Shown here in pieces: positions 38,602 to 48,447 of a DNA stretch of 64,000 nucleotides. Under the pieces are notes generated by a model, which searched no databases, was not told the origin of the DNA, and saw only the letters and a program-made list of their open reading frames with translations. The DNA is taken from the NCBI RefSeq assembly GCF_000737335.2, contig NZ_JMCC02000074.1, positions 3,081 to 67,080 of the forward strand, read 5' to 3'. A program made the position numbers and the translations under genes. The first letter of the stretch is position 1. The number at the start of each line of letters is the position of its first letter. Origin of the DNA: Enhygromyxa salina (GTDB lineage Bacteria; Myxococcota_A; Polyangia; Nannocystales; Nannocystaceae).

Positions 38602-38660
38602 TGAACCAGTCGACGAACGCGTCCGCAAGCGGGCGAGAAGCCCTCGCCCGAGCTGAAAAC
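38602..38660 (-). repeat. Right copy of the ~57-bp inverted repeat
   Basis: Read on the minus strand from 38660 this is GTTTTCAGCTCGGGCGAGGG and onward to GACTGGTTCA at 38602, matching 33954-34010 with only a few differences. It includes the same GGGCGAG / CTCGCCC hairpin. It lies between the receiver-kinase stop and the outer-membrane protein gene. Confidence 0.8.
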
Positions 38661-38699
38661 AGTGTCGGTATGGGGGCGCAAAATAGGTAGTCTTGCCGC

Positions 38700-40070
38700 G
38701 TGTTTGGCTTGGCCCTCTCGCTGCTGCTCGCGCTTGGACCCCAGAGCGCGCCCGAGGACGGCGTGCGCTTTGCCCCGCCCCCCATCGAGCACGGCTTCGA
38801 TCTGCGCGAGAACTGGGATGATCTGTGGCGGCGCTTCGAAGATCGACATGGGCGCCCCGATCCCCGCGGTCCGCTGCTGCAACCAGCCCCCGAGCTGCAG
38901 CGGCCCGAGTACGAGCTGACCTTGGCGGTCGCCGAGGCGCCGCTGTACCTCCAGCGCGACTGGAACCGGCGGACCCGCGGCGCGCAGATGTTCCTGCACT
39001 CCGACGATGAGTTCACGTTCTTCAACCAAGTCCGGCTCAAGGAGCAGACGCCGATCGGCCCGATCGGTGCGTTTGGAATTCGCTACGATCGCAGGGAGCT
39101 GCGCGAGGTCCAAAGCTCGCTGGTCCAGCTCTCGTTCGCGTTCCCGGACATCCGCGGGACGGGGCTGTTCGTCGAGATCCGGCCGATCGCGCGGCTCGAG
39201 AAGCCGGATCTCGACGTCGACTTCGCGGTGGGCTGGGCCCGGCCAAGCTTGGGTAGCGTGCGGACCCGCGTGTTCGTCCTCGATCCCTTCAACAACGCCA
39301 GCGACGCGCTCGCCCAGAATCGCGCGAACACCCAGGACCTGCGGGTGGTCCAGCGCAACCCTTCAATTGGCTTGTCGGCCGAGGCCGAGGTGTTCGTGCT
39401 GCCAAGCCTGCGCGCGCAGGCGTTCTTTGGTGGGCTCTTGCCCTCGCGCTCGAGCTACTACTATTCGACCCTGCTCGAGGACGAGCAAGGCAAGTTCGAC
39501 GTCGAGCGTGAACAGTCCGCGCTGCTCGGTGGCGGGTGGCTCGAGTGGGCGGCGCGGCGGGCCCCCGTGCGCGTGGGGGTCAGCGCGACCTCGGTCCGAA
39601 CCCACCAGCACGACTTTGACGCAGGCGGCGCGCGGCTGCGTCGGTTGCCCGAGCGCGAGACGCGAGCGCGGGCGTACCTGCTGTTGCACCTCGACGCCGA
39701 GACCGTGGGGCGGTTCTTGGGCCAGCTGGATCTCGAATTTGCGGGCAGCACACGATTGACCGAGCTGCCAGCGCACGTCTCGGAGTTTGGCGCGGTCCCC
39801 CGCGACCAGAGCTGGCTGGGGATGGTCCGAGCCCAGTGGCTGCCAACGCGCACGTTTGGCCTGGAGCTCGGGTACTTCGTGCTGGATCGCCAAGCGGAGG
39901 GGGACAGTGAGCTGTCGGCCTATTTGAGCGAGACCAACCATCGATTGAGCACGCGATTTTCGTTGGCGTTTGATCCCTATGTGCGACTCACCTTTGGAGT
40001 GGGGTGGGACCTCGACGACGCCAGCAACCGCTATGATCAGGGCGGGATGACGCTGATCGCCCGCTGGTAG
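38700..40070 (+). CDS. Outer-membrane beta-barrel-type protein, unknown function
   Basis: The 456-aa precursor starts at a GTG with a short signal peptide (VFGLALSLLLALGPQSAP). An N-terminal region to about residue 95 precedes a series of alternating-pattern strands (FTFFNQVRLKEQTPIGPIG, GLFVEIRPIARL, RVRVGVSATSV-like segments, LGQLDLEFAGSTRL, LELGYFVLDRQ, FGVGWDLDDASNRYDQGG), ending in aromatic Trp (LIARW). This is what an outer-membrane barrel looks like, but I recognise no specific family. A bidirectional terminator hairpin follows the stop by 8 bp. Confidence 0.7.
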   Translation: MFGLALSLLLALGPQSAPEDGVRFAPPPIEHGFDLRENWDDLWRRFEDRHGRPDPRGPLLQPAPELQRPEYELTLAVAEAPLYLQRDWNRRTRGAQMFLHSDDEFTFFNQVRLKEQTPIGPIGAFGIRYDRRELREVQSSLVQLSFAFPDIRGTGLFVEIRPIARLEKPDLDVDFAVGWARPSLGSVRTRVFVLDPFNNASDALAQNRANTQDLRVVQRNPSIGLSAEAEVFVLPSLRAQAFFGGLLPSRSSYYYSTLLEDEQGKFDVEREQSALLGGGWLEWAARRAPVRVGVSATSVRTHQHDFDAGGARLRRLPERETRARAYLLLHLDAETVGRFLGQLDLEFAGSTRLTELPAHVSEFGAVPRDQSWLGMVRAQWLPTRTFGLELGYFVLDRQAEGDSELSAYLSETNHRLSTRFSLAFDPYVRLTFGVGWDLDDASNRYDQGGMTLIARW

Positions 40071-40077
40071 GGCACTA

Positions 40078-40098
40078 GGGGGCTTTCAAAAAGCCCCC
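40078..40098. terminator. Bidirectional terminator-like hairpin between convergent genes
   Basis: GGGGGCTTT (40078-40086) pairs perfectly with AAAGCCCCC (40090-40098) across CAA. It lies between the convergent stops of the outer-membrane protein gene and the lipase gene. Confidence 0.75.
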
Positions 40099-40151
40099 TC
40101 GCTTCGGCGGCGGATCCCCCTTCGCTCACCCCAAACGCTCGCCTGTCGGCT

Positions 40152-40176
40152 CCTAGCCTAGCCTAGCCTAGCCTAG
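40152..40176. repeat. Five tandem CCTAG units spanning the lipase stop codon
   Basis: Five exact copies of CCTAG; the minus-strand TAG stop of the lipase gene lies in the last copy. Gain or loss of a unit on the 3' side would not change the protein. Confidence 0.85.
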
Positions 40177-41552
40177 AATGCGTTGTCCCGCAGCATGCGG
40201 GCGTTGTCGCGGAAGAACTGGTTGTGATTGTAATTGAGCCCCGTGAGCCCGCTGATCTGGCCGATCTCGTCGATGTGATCGGCCGGGATCAACCCAAGGT
40301 ACTCACCCCAGATCGCGCTCTCGAGCGGCACGAGCCCGTCGTTGTCGCCCGCGACGCCAAAGATCAAATTGTAGCTGAACAGCAACAGCGGATCGACGGC
40401 GTCTTGGCAGCCGATCGCGGCGACGCAGGTCTGGCCCATCCAGCTGTAGTACTTGACCCGCGGATCGTCGGGGTAGAGCACGTTGAATTCGCCCTGCATG
40501 TAGGTCTCGCTCAATGTGTAGAGCGAAGCCTCGACGTCGGATTGTTGGCTCTGGGCGGCGCCAAGGAAATTGAGCAAGAACACCAGCACTTGCTCGGCAG
40601 GGCCGGGGATCAGCCCCAGCGCGATGTCGGTGAACGGCGTGCCGTAATGTGGGGTGCCAAGCGTGATCACGGCGCCCACGCGATCCCCGTAGCCGCCGCC
40701 CGCCGCGGCCGCGACATAGCGCGAGTCAATGCCGCCTTGGCTGTGGCCGAACAGGTTGACCTTGCGCGCGCGTTGGTTCTGCAAGGTGGCCTGGACGAAG
40801 CTCACCAGCTGCTCGCCGCGGATGTCCACGGAGTTGTAGGGATCGAGCACGGCGATCGCCAACGGGTAGCCAAGGGCCTCGAGGTCGGATTGAACGTTGA
40901 AGAAGTAGGTAAGCGGGCCGATGTTCTCGAACCCGGTCCACCCGTGGACCATGACCATGGGAAATCGGGTGGTCTCGCGGCCGCACTCGTTGGAGCAGCT
41001 ACTGGCGATGTCGTAGTCGAGCTGGAGCTCGGGGTCGTCGCCGGGGTTGATCGCGCGCAGGACCACCGCGAACTCGCCCGAGCGCGGCGCGACGAACGAA
41101 ATTGAGCCGGGCTCGTACAGCGAGTCTGCGACCAAGGTCTGGGTGAAGTTGGGGTCGTCGGGGTAGCTGATCGCCACGTCGACGGCCTCGCTTGGCGAGA
41201 TGAAGATCGTGAGCTCGGTGCCGGCGGCCGCGGACACCCACCACACATGGTTGTCGCAGGCGCTCAGCTGCACGGCGTCGCGGCTGTCGCCGTAGGCCAG
41301 GTAGGCTTGCTCGACCAGCTCGGGGGTGGACAGATCGCAGGCGGCGTCGCCCGTCTCGGTCGTGGTCTCTTCGCCCGCCTCTGCCGTTGGCGTGGATCCG
41401 TCGGTGCTCTCGTCTCCGGTCTCGTCGTTGGTGGTCTCGCCCGTGTCGGTGGTCTCGTGGCCCGCGACCTCGGGAGCATCGCTGCCGCACGCGAGCGCGG
41501 GCACGAGCAGCGAGGCGGCCAGGTATGCGGTGAAACGGCGACTCGAATCCAT
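40173..41552 (-). CDS. Secreted triacylglycerol-lipase-like alpha/beta hydrolase lipoprotein
   Basis: The 459-aa product begins MDSSRRFTAYLAASLLVPALAC, a lipoprotein signal, then a Thr/Glu/Asp-rich linker (TTDTGETTNDETGDESTDG). Residues 85-185 resemble a bacterial pre-peptidase-type beta-sandwich (NHVWWVSAAAGTELTIFIS...GEFAVVLRAINPG). The catalytic domain follows: MVMVHGWTGFENIG (oxyanion region), NLFGHSQGGIDSRY (nucleophile Ser in GHSQG), ITLGTPHYGTP, then a likely acidic residue in VAGDNDGLVPLESA and a C-terminal His in NYNHNQFF. GHSQGG plus TLGTPH..TP is typical of the LipA/LipB triacylglycerol lipases. It acts outside the inner membrane. Confidence 0.87.
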   Translation of the reverse strand: MDSSRRFTAYLAASLLVPALACGSDAPEVAGHETTDTGETTNDETGDESTDGSTPTAEAGEETTTETGDAACDLSTPELVEQAYLAYGDSRDAVQLSACDNHVWWVSAAAGTELTIFISPSEAVDVAISYPDDPNFTQTLVADSLYEPGSISFVAPRSGEFAVVLRAINPGDDPELQLDYDIASSCSNECGRETTRFPMVMVHGWTGFENIGPLTYFFNVQSDLEALGYPLAIAVLDPYNSVDIRGEQLVSFVQATLQNQRARKVNLFGHSQGGIDSRYVAAAAGGGYGDRVGAVITLGTPHYGTPFTDIALGLIPGPAEQVLVFLLNFLGAAQSQQSDVEASLYTLSETYMQGEFNVLYPDDPRVKYYSWMGQTCVAAIGCQDAVDPLLLFSYNLIFGVAGDNDGLVPLESAIWGEYLGLIPADHIDEIGQISGLTGLNYNHNQFFRDNARMLRDNAF

Positions 41553-41676
41553 GGCGGCGGAAGTCTAGCGAATTTGGTCAGCGCGGGGCAGGCCGAACCG
41601 AAGACAGTCAATTGGATCAGTGGTCGTGGATCCAGGACCGGTGTAGATTCGCGCTCCGTTGGCACACAAGTGGTCC

Positions 41677-42744
<1,068 letters not shown>

Positions 42745-42984
42745 GGTGTCGCTCGTCGGTCGCGACGCGCGTGGCACTTGGCGATGGCTCACGGAAGCTC
42801 GCCAACCCCCGGGCCGCAACTGCTCGCAAACTAGGTTCTGGGCCGCTGATGACCTGCGCTCCGACCGCTGTCTGCCGAGAGGCCACCGCATGATCAATTC
42901 TGGCACCGGGTGCACTTCGCGCGATATTCTGTGGGGGCCACGTGGCAGTGTTAATGCTATGTGTGCGATCGCCGCGGCTCCCGA

Positions 42985-44403
42985 ATGGACACCCTCGACT
43001 TCACATCACTCGACCTACTTCCAGGCATCGCCTTGGTGCTGGATCTAGGCGGACGTGTCGTCCACTCCAACCGCGCTTGCGCGGAGCTGCTGGGCCACCC
43101 CAGCGCGGGGCTGCGTGGCCAGCCAATCGCAGCGCTGCTCGCCGACCCCCAAGACGCCGTGTGCGTGCAAGCCATCATCGAGGCGCTCGAGGCCGGAGAG
43201 CCCGCCAAGACCTTCGAGTGCGGCTGGATGAGGCCCGGGGGCGAGCGGCGGATCTTTGCGATCTCGGGCGCGATCGCTCCAGGCCCCGACGCGGGCGAGG
43301 CCTTGCTGGTGCTCACGGGCGTCGACGTCACGCAGATCGTGTGCCGCCGCGAAGAAGATATCGTTCGACTTAGAGCGCTGCTCGAGCAGGCGCCCGACGG
43401 CATCTTCATCGCCGATCTAAACGGGCGCTTCACCGACGTGAATGACGCGGGGTGCCAGATGTTGGGGTACGCCAAGCACGAGATCGTGGGCAAGCCCATC
43501 ATCGACGTGATCTTGCCTGAGGACGTTGAACGGATGCTGCGATCCCGCACGCAGATGCTGGGCGGCGCGGTGGAGGTGGGCACTTGGTTGCTGTGCAAAA
43601 AGGATGGCTCGCACCTGCCCGTCGAGGTCAGCACGAAGCTGCTCCCAGACGGTCGCTGGCAGGGTCTGGTGCGAGACATCACCGCGCGGCTGCAGATGGA
43701 GTCCGCCATGCAAGACAGCATCATCGCCAGGCGGGCGATCGCGGCGCGTGACGAAGTCCTGGGTATCGTCGCGCACGATCTGCGGAACCCGCTGAACATC
43801 GTGTTGCTACATTCAGAGATCCTGCGGCGTCGCGGCGCCGAAGCCCCGAAGTCACTGGTGGCGATCCGGCGGGCGGCGCTACGAATGAGCCGGCTGATCG
43901 GGGACATGCTCGACGTGACCGCGCTCGAGGCAGGCTCGCTCGCGGTCGAGCGCGACGAGGTCCCGGTGCGAAGCCTGCTCGACGAGGCGATCGACACGGA
44001 GTCGGATGCTGCCGCGCGTGCCCAGCTTCAACTGCGGATCGAGGCCCCCGAGCAGACGCCGGCCCTGCTCGCGGATCGAGATCGGCTGCTGCAGGTGTTC
44101 GACAACCTGATCGGCAACGCGATCAAGTTCACGCCCGCCGGGGGCGAGGTCGTCGTCGGCGCGCAGCATCAGGACCAAATGGTGCAGTTTAGCGTGTCCG
44201 ACACGGGCGCTGGCATTCCACCCGACGAGCTCGCCCATGTGTTCGATCGCTTCTGGCAGGCGAAGAAGACCGACTCGCGGGGCGCCGGGCTTGGTCTGCC
44301 GATCGTCAAGGGGATCGTCGAGGCCCACGGCGGGATGATCTGGGTGCAGAGCGAGCCCGGCTGCGGGACAACCTTTTACTTCACCGTGCCCACGAAGCTC
44401 TAG
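42985..44403 (+). CDS. Soluble PAS-domain histidine kinase
   Basis: The 472-aa protein begins MDTLDFTSLDLLPGIALVLD. It has two PAS domains (about 5-125; 130-245, with APDGIFIADLNGRFTDVN and DGSHLPVEVSTKLL), an H-box VLGIVAHDLRNPLNIVLLHS, N-box DNLIGNAIKFTPAGG, G1 DTGAGIPP and G2 SRGAGLGLPIVKGI. There is no membrane segment and no receiver, so it needs a separate response regulator; none is adjacent. HDLRNPL is the H-box form seen in many PAS kinases. I chose the ATG at 42985 over the GTG at 42961. Confidence 0.93.
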   Translation: MDTLDFTSLDLLPGIALVLDLGGRVVHSNRACAELLGHPSAGLRGQPIAALLADPQDAVCVQAIIEALEAGEPAKTFECGWMRPGGERRIFAISGAIAPGPDAGEALLVLTGVDVTQIVCRREEDIVRLRALLEQAPDGIFIADLNGRFTDVNDAGCQMLGYAKHEIVGKPIIDVILPEDVERMLRSRTQMLGGAVEVGTWLLCKKDGSHLPVEVSTKLLPDGRWQGLVRDITARLQMESAMQDSIIARRAIAARDEVLGIVAHDLRNPLNIVLLHSEILRRRGAEAPKSLVAIRRAALRMSRLIGDMLDVTALEAGSLAVERDEVPVRSLLDEAIDTESDAAARAQLQLRIEAPEQTPALLADRDRLLQVFDNLIGNAIKFTPAGGEVVVGAQHQDQMVQFSVSDTGAGIPPDELAHVFDRFWQAKKTDSRGAGLGLPIVKGIVEAHGGMIWVQSEPGCGTTFYFTVPTKL

Positions 44404-44602
44404 AGCGCCGATCAGTTTGGAGTCGCGGCGTCAGGTGCGTCTGGGGCCGTTCCTGCCTAGGAGGGAGGCCGAAGCTGTATCCGGCATACTGCGAGCGCCG
44501 ACCGACAACGGCAGGGGCGGTCCCAGATGTGCCTGGCGTCGTGAATTCAAACTGATTGGCGCTCTAGCAGCCCGTGCAGCCCGTGCAGCTAGCAAGAGCC
44601 GC

Positions 44603-45919
44603 TCAGAGCTCCCGGAGCACCACCACCGAGCCATCGCTGAGCTGCACCGCGACCTCGTCGTCGCCATCTCCGTCGAGGTCGCCGGCCGCCGCCCCGGCGA
44701 CTTGCGTGAGCGGCGTTGCAACGGTCAACCAGCAGCTGCCCGGACCGAGCGGGTCGACGTGCACGCCAACCTGCGCAGCGGGGCTGCTCAGATATACGAC
44801 ATCGCCGCTGCTGTCGCCGTCGAGATCAGCCGCGATCGCGCGCACGGGCGTGGCAGGGATCGTGGTCTCCGTCAGCAGGCCGGCCGTCGTCGAGTGACGG
44901 ACCAGGCTCCACTCGCTCGACGACGAATAGTGCTGCAAGCTCAGAAAGCGCGCGTCGGTGCTCGAGCTCACGCTCACGATGAGCTTGGGCTCGCCCGCAT
45001 CGAAGAGCGTCGTGACCAGCGGGCCCTCGTCGATGCCAAACAGCGACTGATCTTGCGGCCCGCGCAGCGCGTAGCCCCCGGTGGGGGCGTCGCGGTCCAG
45101 GACCGCGGCGGCGAGCACTTCGGTCAGGATCAACGCGATCGGGACCCCGGAGCTCTGGTCGACAAACGCGCCGCCTGGACCCCAGATCAGCAAGTCGTCG
45201 GGCAGACCGGTCGCGTCGAAATTACCCGACAGCAGGCCGGTCGTCCCGGTGATCGGTGAATCCTCGATCGTCGCAGCGACGAACCCGTCGGCGCCGTTAG
45301 AGCCGTGGCGCCACAATTGTTCATCGACGAGCAGCATGAGATCGCTGCCAGGTTGAGGATCGAAGGCGCCGGCGATCATGGACTCGATCGCTGGCGACGT
45401 TGGGCTGCGGGCGCTGGTGATCGCCGGACCCTCGAGATCATGGAATACATGGAATTCGTCCTGCGTCGCGACCACCAGCTCGTCGTCTCCGTCGGCGTCG
45501 AGATCGACGAACTGCAGGGCCAGCGCCGAACCAACGAGGGGGATCTGGGTCGCGCCGATCGTCAGTTCGGGGGCACAGGGCGGGGGCGGTGCGCCAAGGC
45601 TCTCGCAGTAGTTGCTCACCGAGCACAGCTCGAACGCGCCGCAGTCCTGGTCGAAGTAGCATTCGTAGTAGGGGTGATGGCCGTCGTCGTATCCCCAGTA
45701 ATTACAAACTCCGGCCTCACAGGTGTAGCCCGTCTCGCAGTCGGAGTTGGAGACGCACTCCGGCCCGGTGTCGTCGGTGTCGTCGGTGTCGTCGGTCTCG
45801 CCCGTGTCGAGGGTGTCGCCTGCGCTGCCGTCCTGGCCGATCGTTCGAGCGCCGCAACCAGCGACGAGCCCAACACCCACGACGATGTTCCAGATGCGAG
45901 GGTCGAGCTTGGCGTCCAC
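44603..45919 (-). CDS. FG-GAP/VCBS-repeat lipoprotein
   Basis: The 438-aa product has a lipoprotein signal (MDAKLDPRIWNIVVGVGLVAGC), an acidic Thr/Asp linker (DTGETDDTDDTDDTG) and a Cys-rich segment with paired C-x-x-D-x-D-C units (CVSNSDCETGYTCEAGVC; CYFDQDCGAFELCS). It then has FG-GAP-like repeats with calcium-type loops: FVDLDADGDDELVVA, AADLDGDSSGDVVYL, AGDLDGDGDDEVAV. These form integrin-alpha-like propellers that bind proteins or sugars. It probably faces the outside of the cell. It is a single gene with no close same-strand partner. Confidence 0.82.
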   Translation of the reverse strand: MDAKLDPRIWNIVVGVGLVAGCGARTIGQDGSAGDTLDTGETDDTDDTDDTGPECVSNSDCETGYTCEAGVCNYWGYDDGHHPYYECYFDQDCGAFELCSVSNYCESLGAPPPPCAPELTIGATQIPLVGSALALQFVDLDADGDDELVVATQDEFHVFHDLEGPAITSARSPTSPAIESMIAGAFDPQPGSDLMLLVDEQLWRHGSNGADGFVAATIEDSPITGTTGLLSGNFDATGLPDDLLIWGPGGAFVDQSSGVPIALILTEVLAAAVLDRDAPTGGYALRGPQDQSLFGIDEGPLVTTLFDAGEPKLIVSVSSSTDARFLSLQHYSSSSEWSLVRHSTTAGLLTETTIPATPVRAIAADLDGDSSGDVVYLSSPAAQVGVHVDPLGPGSCWLTVATPLTQVAGAAAGDLDGDGDDEVAVQLSDGSVVVLREL

Positions 45920-46180
45920 GGCCTATCGTATCCGATGACGGTCGAGGGCCGCGGCTGACCTTCGTCAGCGGTGCTCTCGTCCGCCGTCGCGGTCCCCGGC
46001 GGTCGAGTCGCCGCCGCCGTTCGAGCCCCGCACGCCACCAAGCCCGCGGCCATCGGGGCTGCGAAGATCGCGTCCGGTGATCGCGTAGGCCGTGAAACAC
46101 GGCGTAAACGTCCGGTCCGGCGCCGGCCGCCAAGACGGGCAGCCCGCATCCAGGCACTCTGGTAGGGTCGGCCCCCAGTC

Positions 46181-46744
46181 GTGAAGCCAATTCAAAGCGC
46201 AATCGAGTCCCTCCAGGCCAAGGGCGGCTGCCCTCGCCTGCACGTTGACGTGACCCACAAGGACGCCGTGTGTCCAGACTTCGTACGGGAGCAGTGGAAG
46301 GAGCGCCTGGTCATCGACCTCGACCCCAGCTACCCGCTGGAGCTCGAGTTCACCGGCCTCGGTGTCGAAGCCAACTTGTCGTTTGGCGGCTACGTGACCC
46401 GCTGCACCTTCCCCTGGGCTGCGATCTACGTCGTCGCCGAGCGCGAGAGTGGAGGCGGTCGCGTGTTCGAGCAAAACGTCCCGGCGTCGCTGCGGGCCAA
46501 GCTCGTGCCCGCGGGCGTCGACCCGTCGCTGACCAAGGTCAGCGACAAAGATCGCACCCGGGGTTCGCGTCGCCGCAAGCGCAACCGGCCAAGCAAGGAA
46601 CCGGTGAAGTTCGGGCTCGCGGCGGCCGAGGACAGCAGCGACGAGACCGAGACCGAGTCCGAGACCAAGGTCGAGGTGCAGGCCGATCAGCAAGAGGTGA
46701 AGGCCCGTCGCGCCACGTTCACCGTGATCGACGGCGGCAGCTGA
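46181..46744 (+). CDS. sspB: SspB-like ClpXP adaptor (stringent starvation protein B family)
   Basis: The 187-aa protein starts at a GTG (VKPIQSAIESLQAKGGCP) and has the SspB beta-rich core: PRLHVDVTHKDAVCPDFV, RLVIDLDPSYPLELEFTG, LSFGGYVTRCTFPWAAIYVV. A long, charged, flexible C-terminal tail follows (ETETESETKVEVQADQQ) and ends VIDGGS, as SspB-type adaptors end with a ClpX-binding tail. SspB binds ssrA-tagged or other substrates and delivers them to ClpXP in the cytoplasm. Whether ssrA tags are its target here cannot be seen. It is the first gene of a rightward run that continues with the ECF sigma operon 43 bp on. Confidence 0.8.
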   Translation: MKPIQSAIESLQAKGGCPRLHVDVTHKDAVCPDFVREQWKERLVIDLDPSYPLELEFTGLGVEANLSFGGYVTRCTFPWAAIYVVAERESGGGRVFEQNVPASLRAKLVPAGVDPSLTKVSDKDRTRGSRRRKRNRPSKEPVKFGLAAAEDSSDETETESETKVEVQADQQEVKARRATFTVIDGGS

Positions 46745-46786
46745 GCGGAATGATCGGCTCCTGAGACCGGGTGTATACCCTCCCGC

Positions 46787-47830
46787 GTGTTCGCCCACCT
46801 CACGCTCGCGGTGAGCTTGATGCTTCGCCCGCCGGTTCAGCGCCCGGACGAGCGCATGGCGGTCAGCTGGGAGGCGCCCAGCGAGTGCCCCGACGGCGGC
46901 GAGCTCCTCGACCAGATCGAGCGCTTCGCCCCTGGTGTCTCGATGCGGGCGCCCACGGCTTCGCTGCGTGGCACGGTCGAGCGCAGCGCGACGGGCTACG
47001 TCGTCGCGCTCACCTTCACGAGCCCGGAGGCCGCGACCCTTCATCGTCGGTTCGAGTCGCGCGAGTGCGATGTGCTCGTTGGCGCGGCGGCGCTGCTCGT
47101 GGCCGTGCTCCTCGATCCCATAGCGAGCGCGCAGACCGTTCAGGGTCGGGTGACATCCAAGCCACAGGACGAACCCGAGCCCGAGCTCCCGCCCAACCTG
47201 CAGCCGGAGCCAGAGCCGGAACCGGAGCCGGAGCCGGAGCCGGAACCCGAGCCCGATACGCGCCCGCTGATTCGAGCGGCGGTCGCCGAGCGCGGTGGCG
47301 AGCGGCGGGCGTCAGCTGTCCGCGCGGCGCTGCGGCTCCACGTCGGCGGCGGCTATGGACCCACGAACACTGGCGCGGCGATCCTCGGTGGTGGCATCGC
47401 GCTGCTCGGCCCACGCTGGCGCGCGCAGCTGGACGCGAGCTGGGTGGTCCCTCGGGTGATCCGATCTCAGGCCAACGTCGGCGGGGTCTTCGACGGGTGG
47501 TTCGTCGCCGGCCGCGGCTGCTTCGTGCCCGCGGTCGGTGCCCGTGAACGCGTCGAGCTGCCGGTCTGTGGCGGCGGCGAGCTCGGTCAGATCCGCGGCC
47601 GCGGCGTCGACGAGCTCCCCGTGGTCAGCGAGGCCAGCTTGCTGTGGGTCGCCCTCGCGCTCGGCCAGGGTCTGTGGTTTCGCCCGATCGATCGCCTCGC
47701 CGTGGGTCTCGATGTTCAGCTCGCCGTGCCGCTGCAGCGCGGGAGCTTCATGGTCGAGACCGCCGAGATCCAACACATTGCCCCCGTCAGCGTCCGGGGC
47801 CTCGCTGGCGTCGAGCTGCGGCTTCCGTGA
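46787..47830 (+). CDS. Outer-membrane-type protein with Pro-Glu repeat, upstream of ECF sigma gene
   Basis: The 347-aa product starts at a GTG (VFAHLTLAVSLMLRPPVQ), possibly a signal peptide. Residues 20-120 form an alpha/beta region (WEAPSECPDGGELLDQIERF, typical of myxobacterial proteins encoded next to sigma factors), followed by a PEPEPEPE array and a C-terminal half with amphipathic strands (ALRLHVGGGYGPTNTGAAI, FDGWFVAGRGCFVP, VELPVCGGGELGQIRG) like an outer-membrane barrel. The function is unknown. Its stop overlaps the sigma gene start (GTGA), so they are translationally coupled and probably one envelope-stress or sensory unit. Confidence 0.72.
   Translation: MFAHLTLAVSLMLRPPVQRPDERMAVSWEAPSECPDGGELLDQIERFAPGVSMRAPTASLRGTVERSATGYVVALTFTSPEAATLHRRFESRECDVLVGAAALLVAVLLDPIASAQTVQGRVTSKPQDEPEPELPPNLQPEPEPEPEPEPEPEPEPDTRPLIRAAVAERGGERRASAVRAALRLHVGGGYGPTNTGAAILGGGIALLGPRWRAQLDASWVVPRVIRSQANVGGVFDGWFVAGRGCFVPAVGARERVELPVCGGGELGQIRGRGVDELPVVSEASLLWVALALGQGLWFRPIDRLAVGLDVQLAVPLQRGSFMVETAEIQHIAPVSVRGLAGVELRLP
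47201..47256 (+). repeat. Pro-Glu coding tandem repeat
   Basis: Repeated GAGCCG/GAACCG hexamers encode the (PE)n stalk of the outer-membrane-type protein. The tract is in frame, so unit-number changes would only alter stalk length. Confidence 0.8.
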
Positions 47831-48447
47831 CCGCGTCGTTGCGGCGATCCATGATCGAGCGAACGGATCGCGGACGAGCCGGCCATGGGGATGCGATGGG
47901 GTCAGCGACCCGCAGCGCCGACGCGGAGTTCGCGGCGGCTTACCGCGCACACGTCGACTTCGTCTGGCGTGTGCTCGCGCGTCGCGGTGTTGATCCCGCT
48001 GCCCTCGAAGATGCGACCCAAGAGGTGTTCGTGGTCGCTCACCGGCAGTGGGGGGCGTGGAAAGATCGGGCGACGATGCGCGCGTGGCTGTACGGCGTCG
48101 CCCGGCGCGTGGCGTCCACCCATCACCGCGGCCAGCGACGTCGCCAACGCAAGCTGGCCTCGTTGATCCCGCCCGAGGGGCAGGATCTCGAGGCCAGGAT
48201 CGAGGGGCGTGCGCGCCTCGTCGCGCTGGCCCAGGCGATCGACGCCCTCGATCCTGTCCACCGTGAGATCTTCGTGCTCGCCGACATCGATCAAATGACC
48301 GCGCCCGCGATCGCCGAGGCTCTGGGCTGCAACCTCAACACGATCTACACGCGCCTTCGTCGGGCGCGGGCGCGCGTCACCGAAGCCATGACCGCGCGTG
48401 AGCTCGACGAGCCCAATCAGGAGCGACAGCATGCAAAATCTCGATGA
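47827..48447 (+). CDS. ECF RNA polymerase sigma factor
   Basis: The 206-aa protein has sigma-2 (FAAAYRAHVDFVWRVLARRG, DPAALEDATQEVFVVAHRQW, AWLYGVARRVASTHHRGQRR) and sigma-4 (ALDPVHREIFVLADIDQMTAPAIAEALGCNLNTIYTRLRRAR) regions, the layout of extracytoplasmic-function sigma factors. The start overlaps the previous stop (GTG at 47827, GTGA). In-frame ATGs at 47851 and 47896 are alternatives, the latter closest to the conserved domain. The next gene overlaps its 3' end by 17 bp and encodes a probable membrane anti-sigma factor. The recognised promoter is unknown. Confidence 0.93.
   Translation: MTASLRRSMIERTDRGRAGHGDAMGSATRSADAEFAAAYRAHVDFVWRVLARRGVDPAALEDATQEVFVVAHRQWGAWKDRATMRAWLYGVARRVASTHHRGQRRRQRKLASLIPPEGQDLEARIEGRARLVALAQAIDALDPVHREIFVLADIDQMTAPAIAEALGCNLNTIYTRLRRARARVTEAMTARELDEPNQERQHAKSR
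48418..48423 (+). promoter_or_regulatory. Ribosome binding site fixing the anti-sigma-like start
   Basis: An AGGAGC-like sequence within CAGGAGCGACAGC precedes the ATG at 48431 by a normal distance and lies inside the 3' end of the sigma gene. It supports 48431 over the upstream in-frame ATG at 48398. Confidence 0.55.

Noticed and set aside
40078..40176. Possible transposon end formed by the hairpin and CCTAG repeats
   Set aside because: No transposase, target duplication or matching partner end is nearby; terminator plus short tandem repeat explains it.
45616..46149. Lipoprotein-like minus-strand frame with GLVACGAR
   Set aside because: It mostly overlaps the FG-GAP lipoprotein gene in another frame, and the rest is low-complexity; no second gene is supported in 45920-46180.
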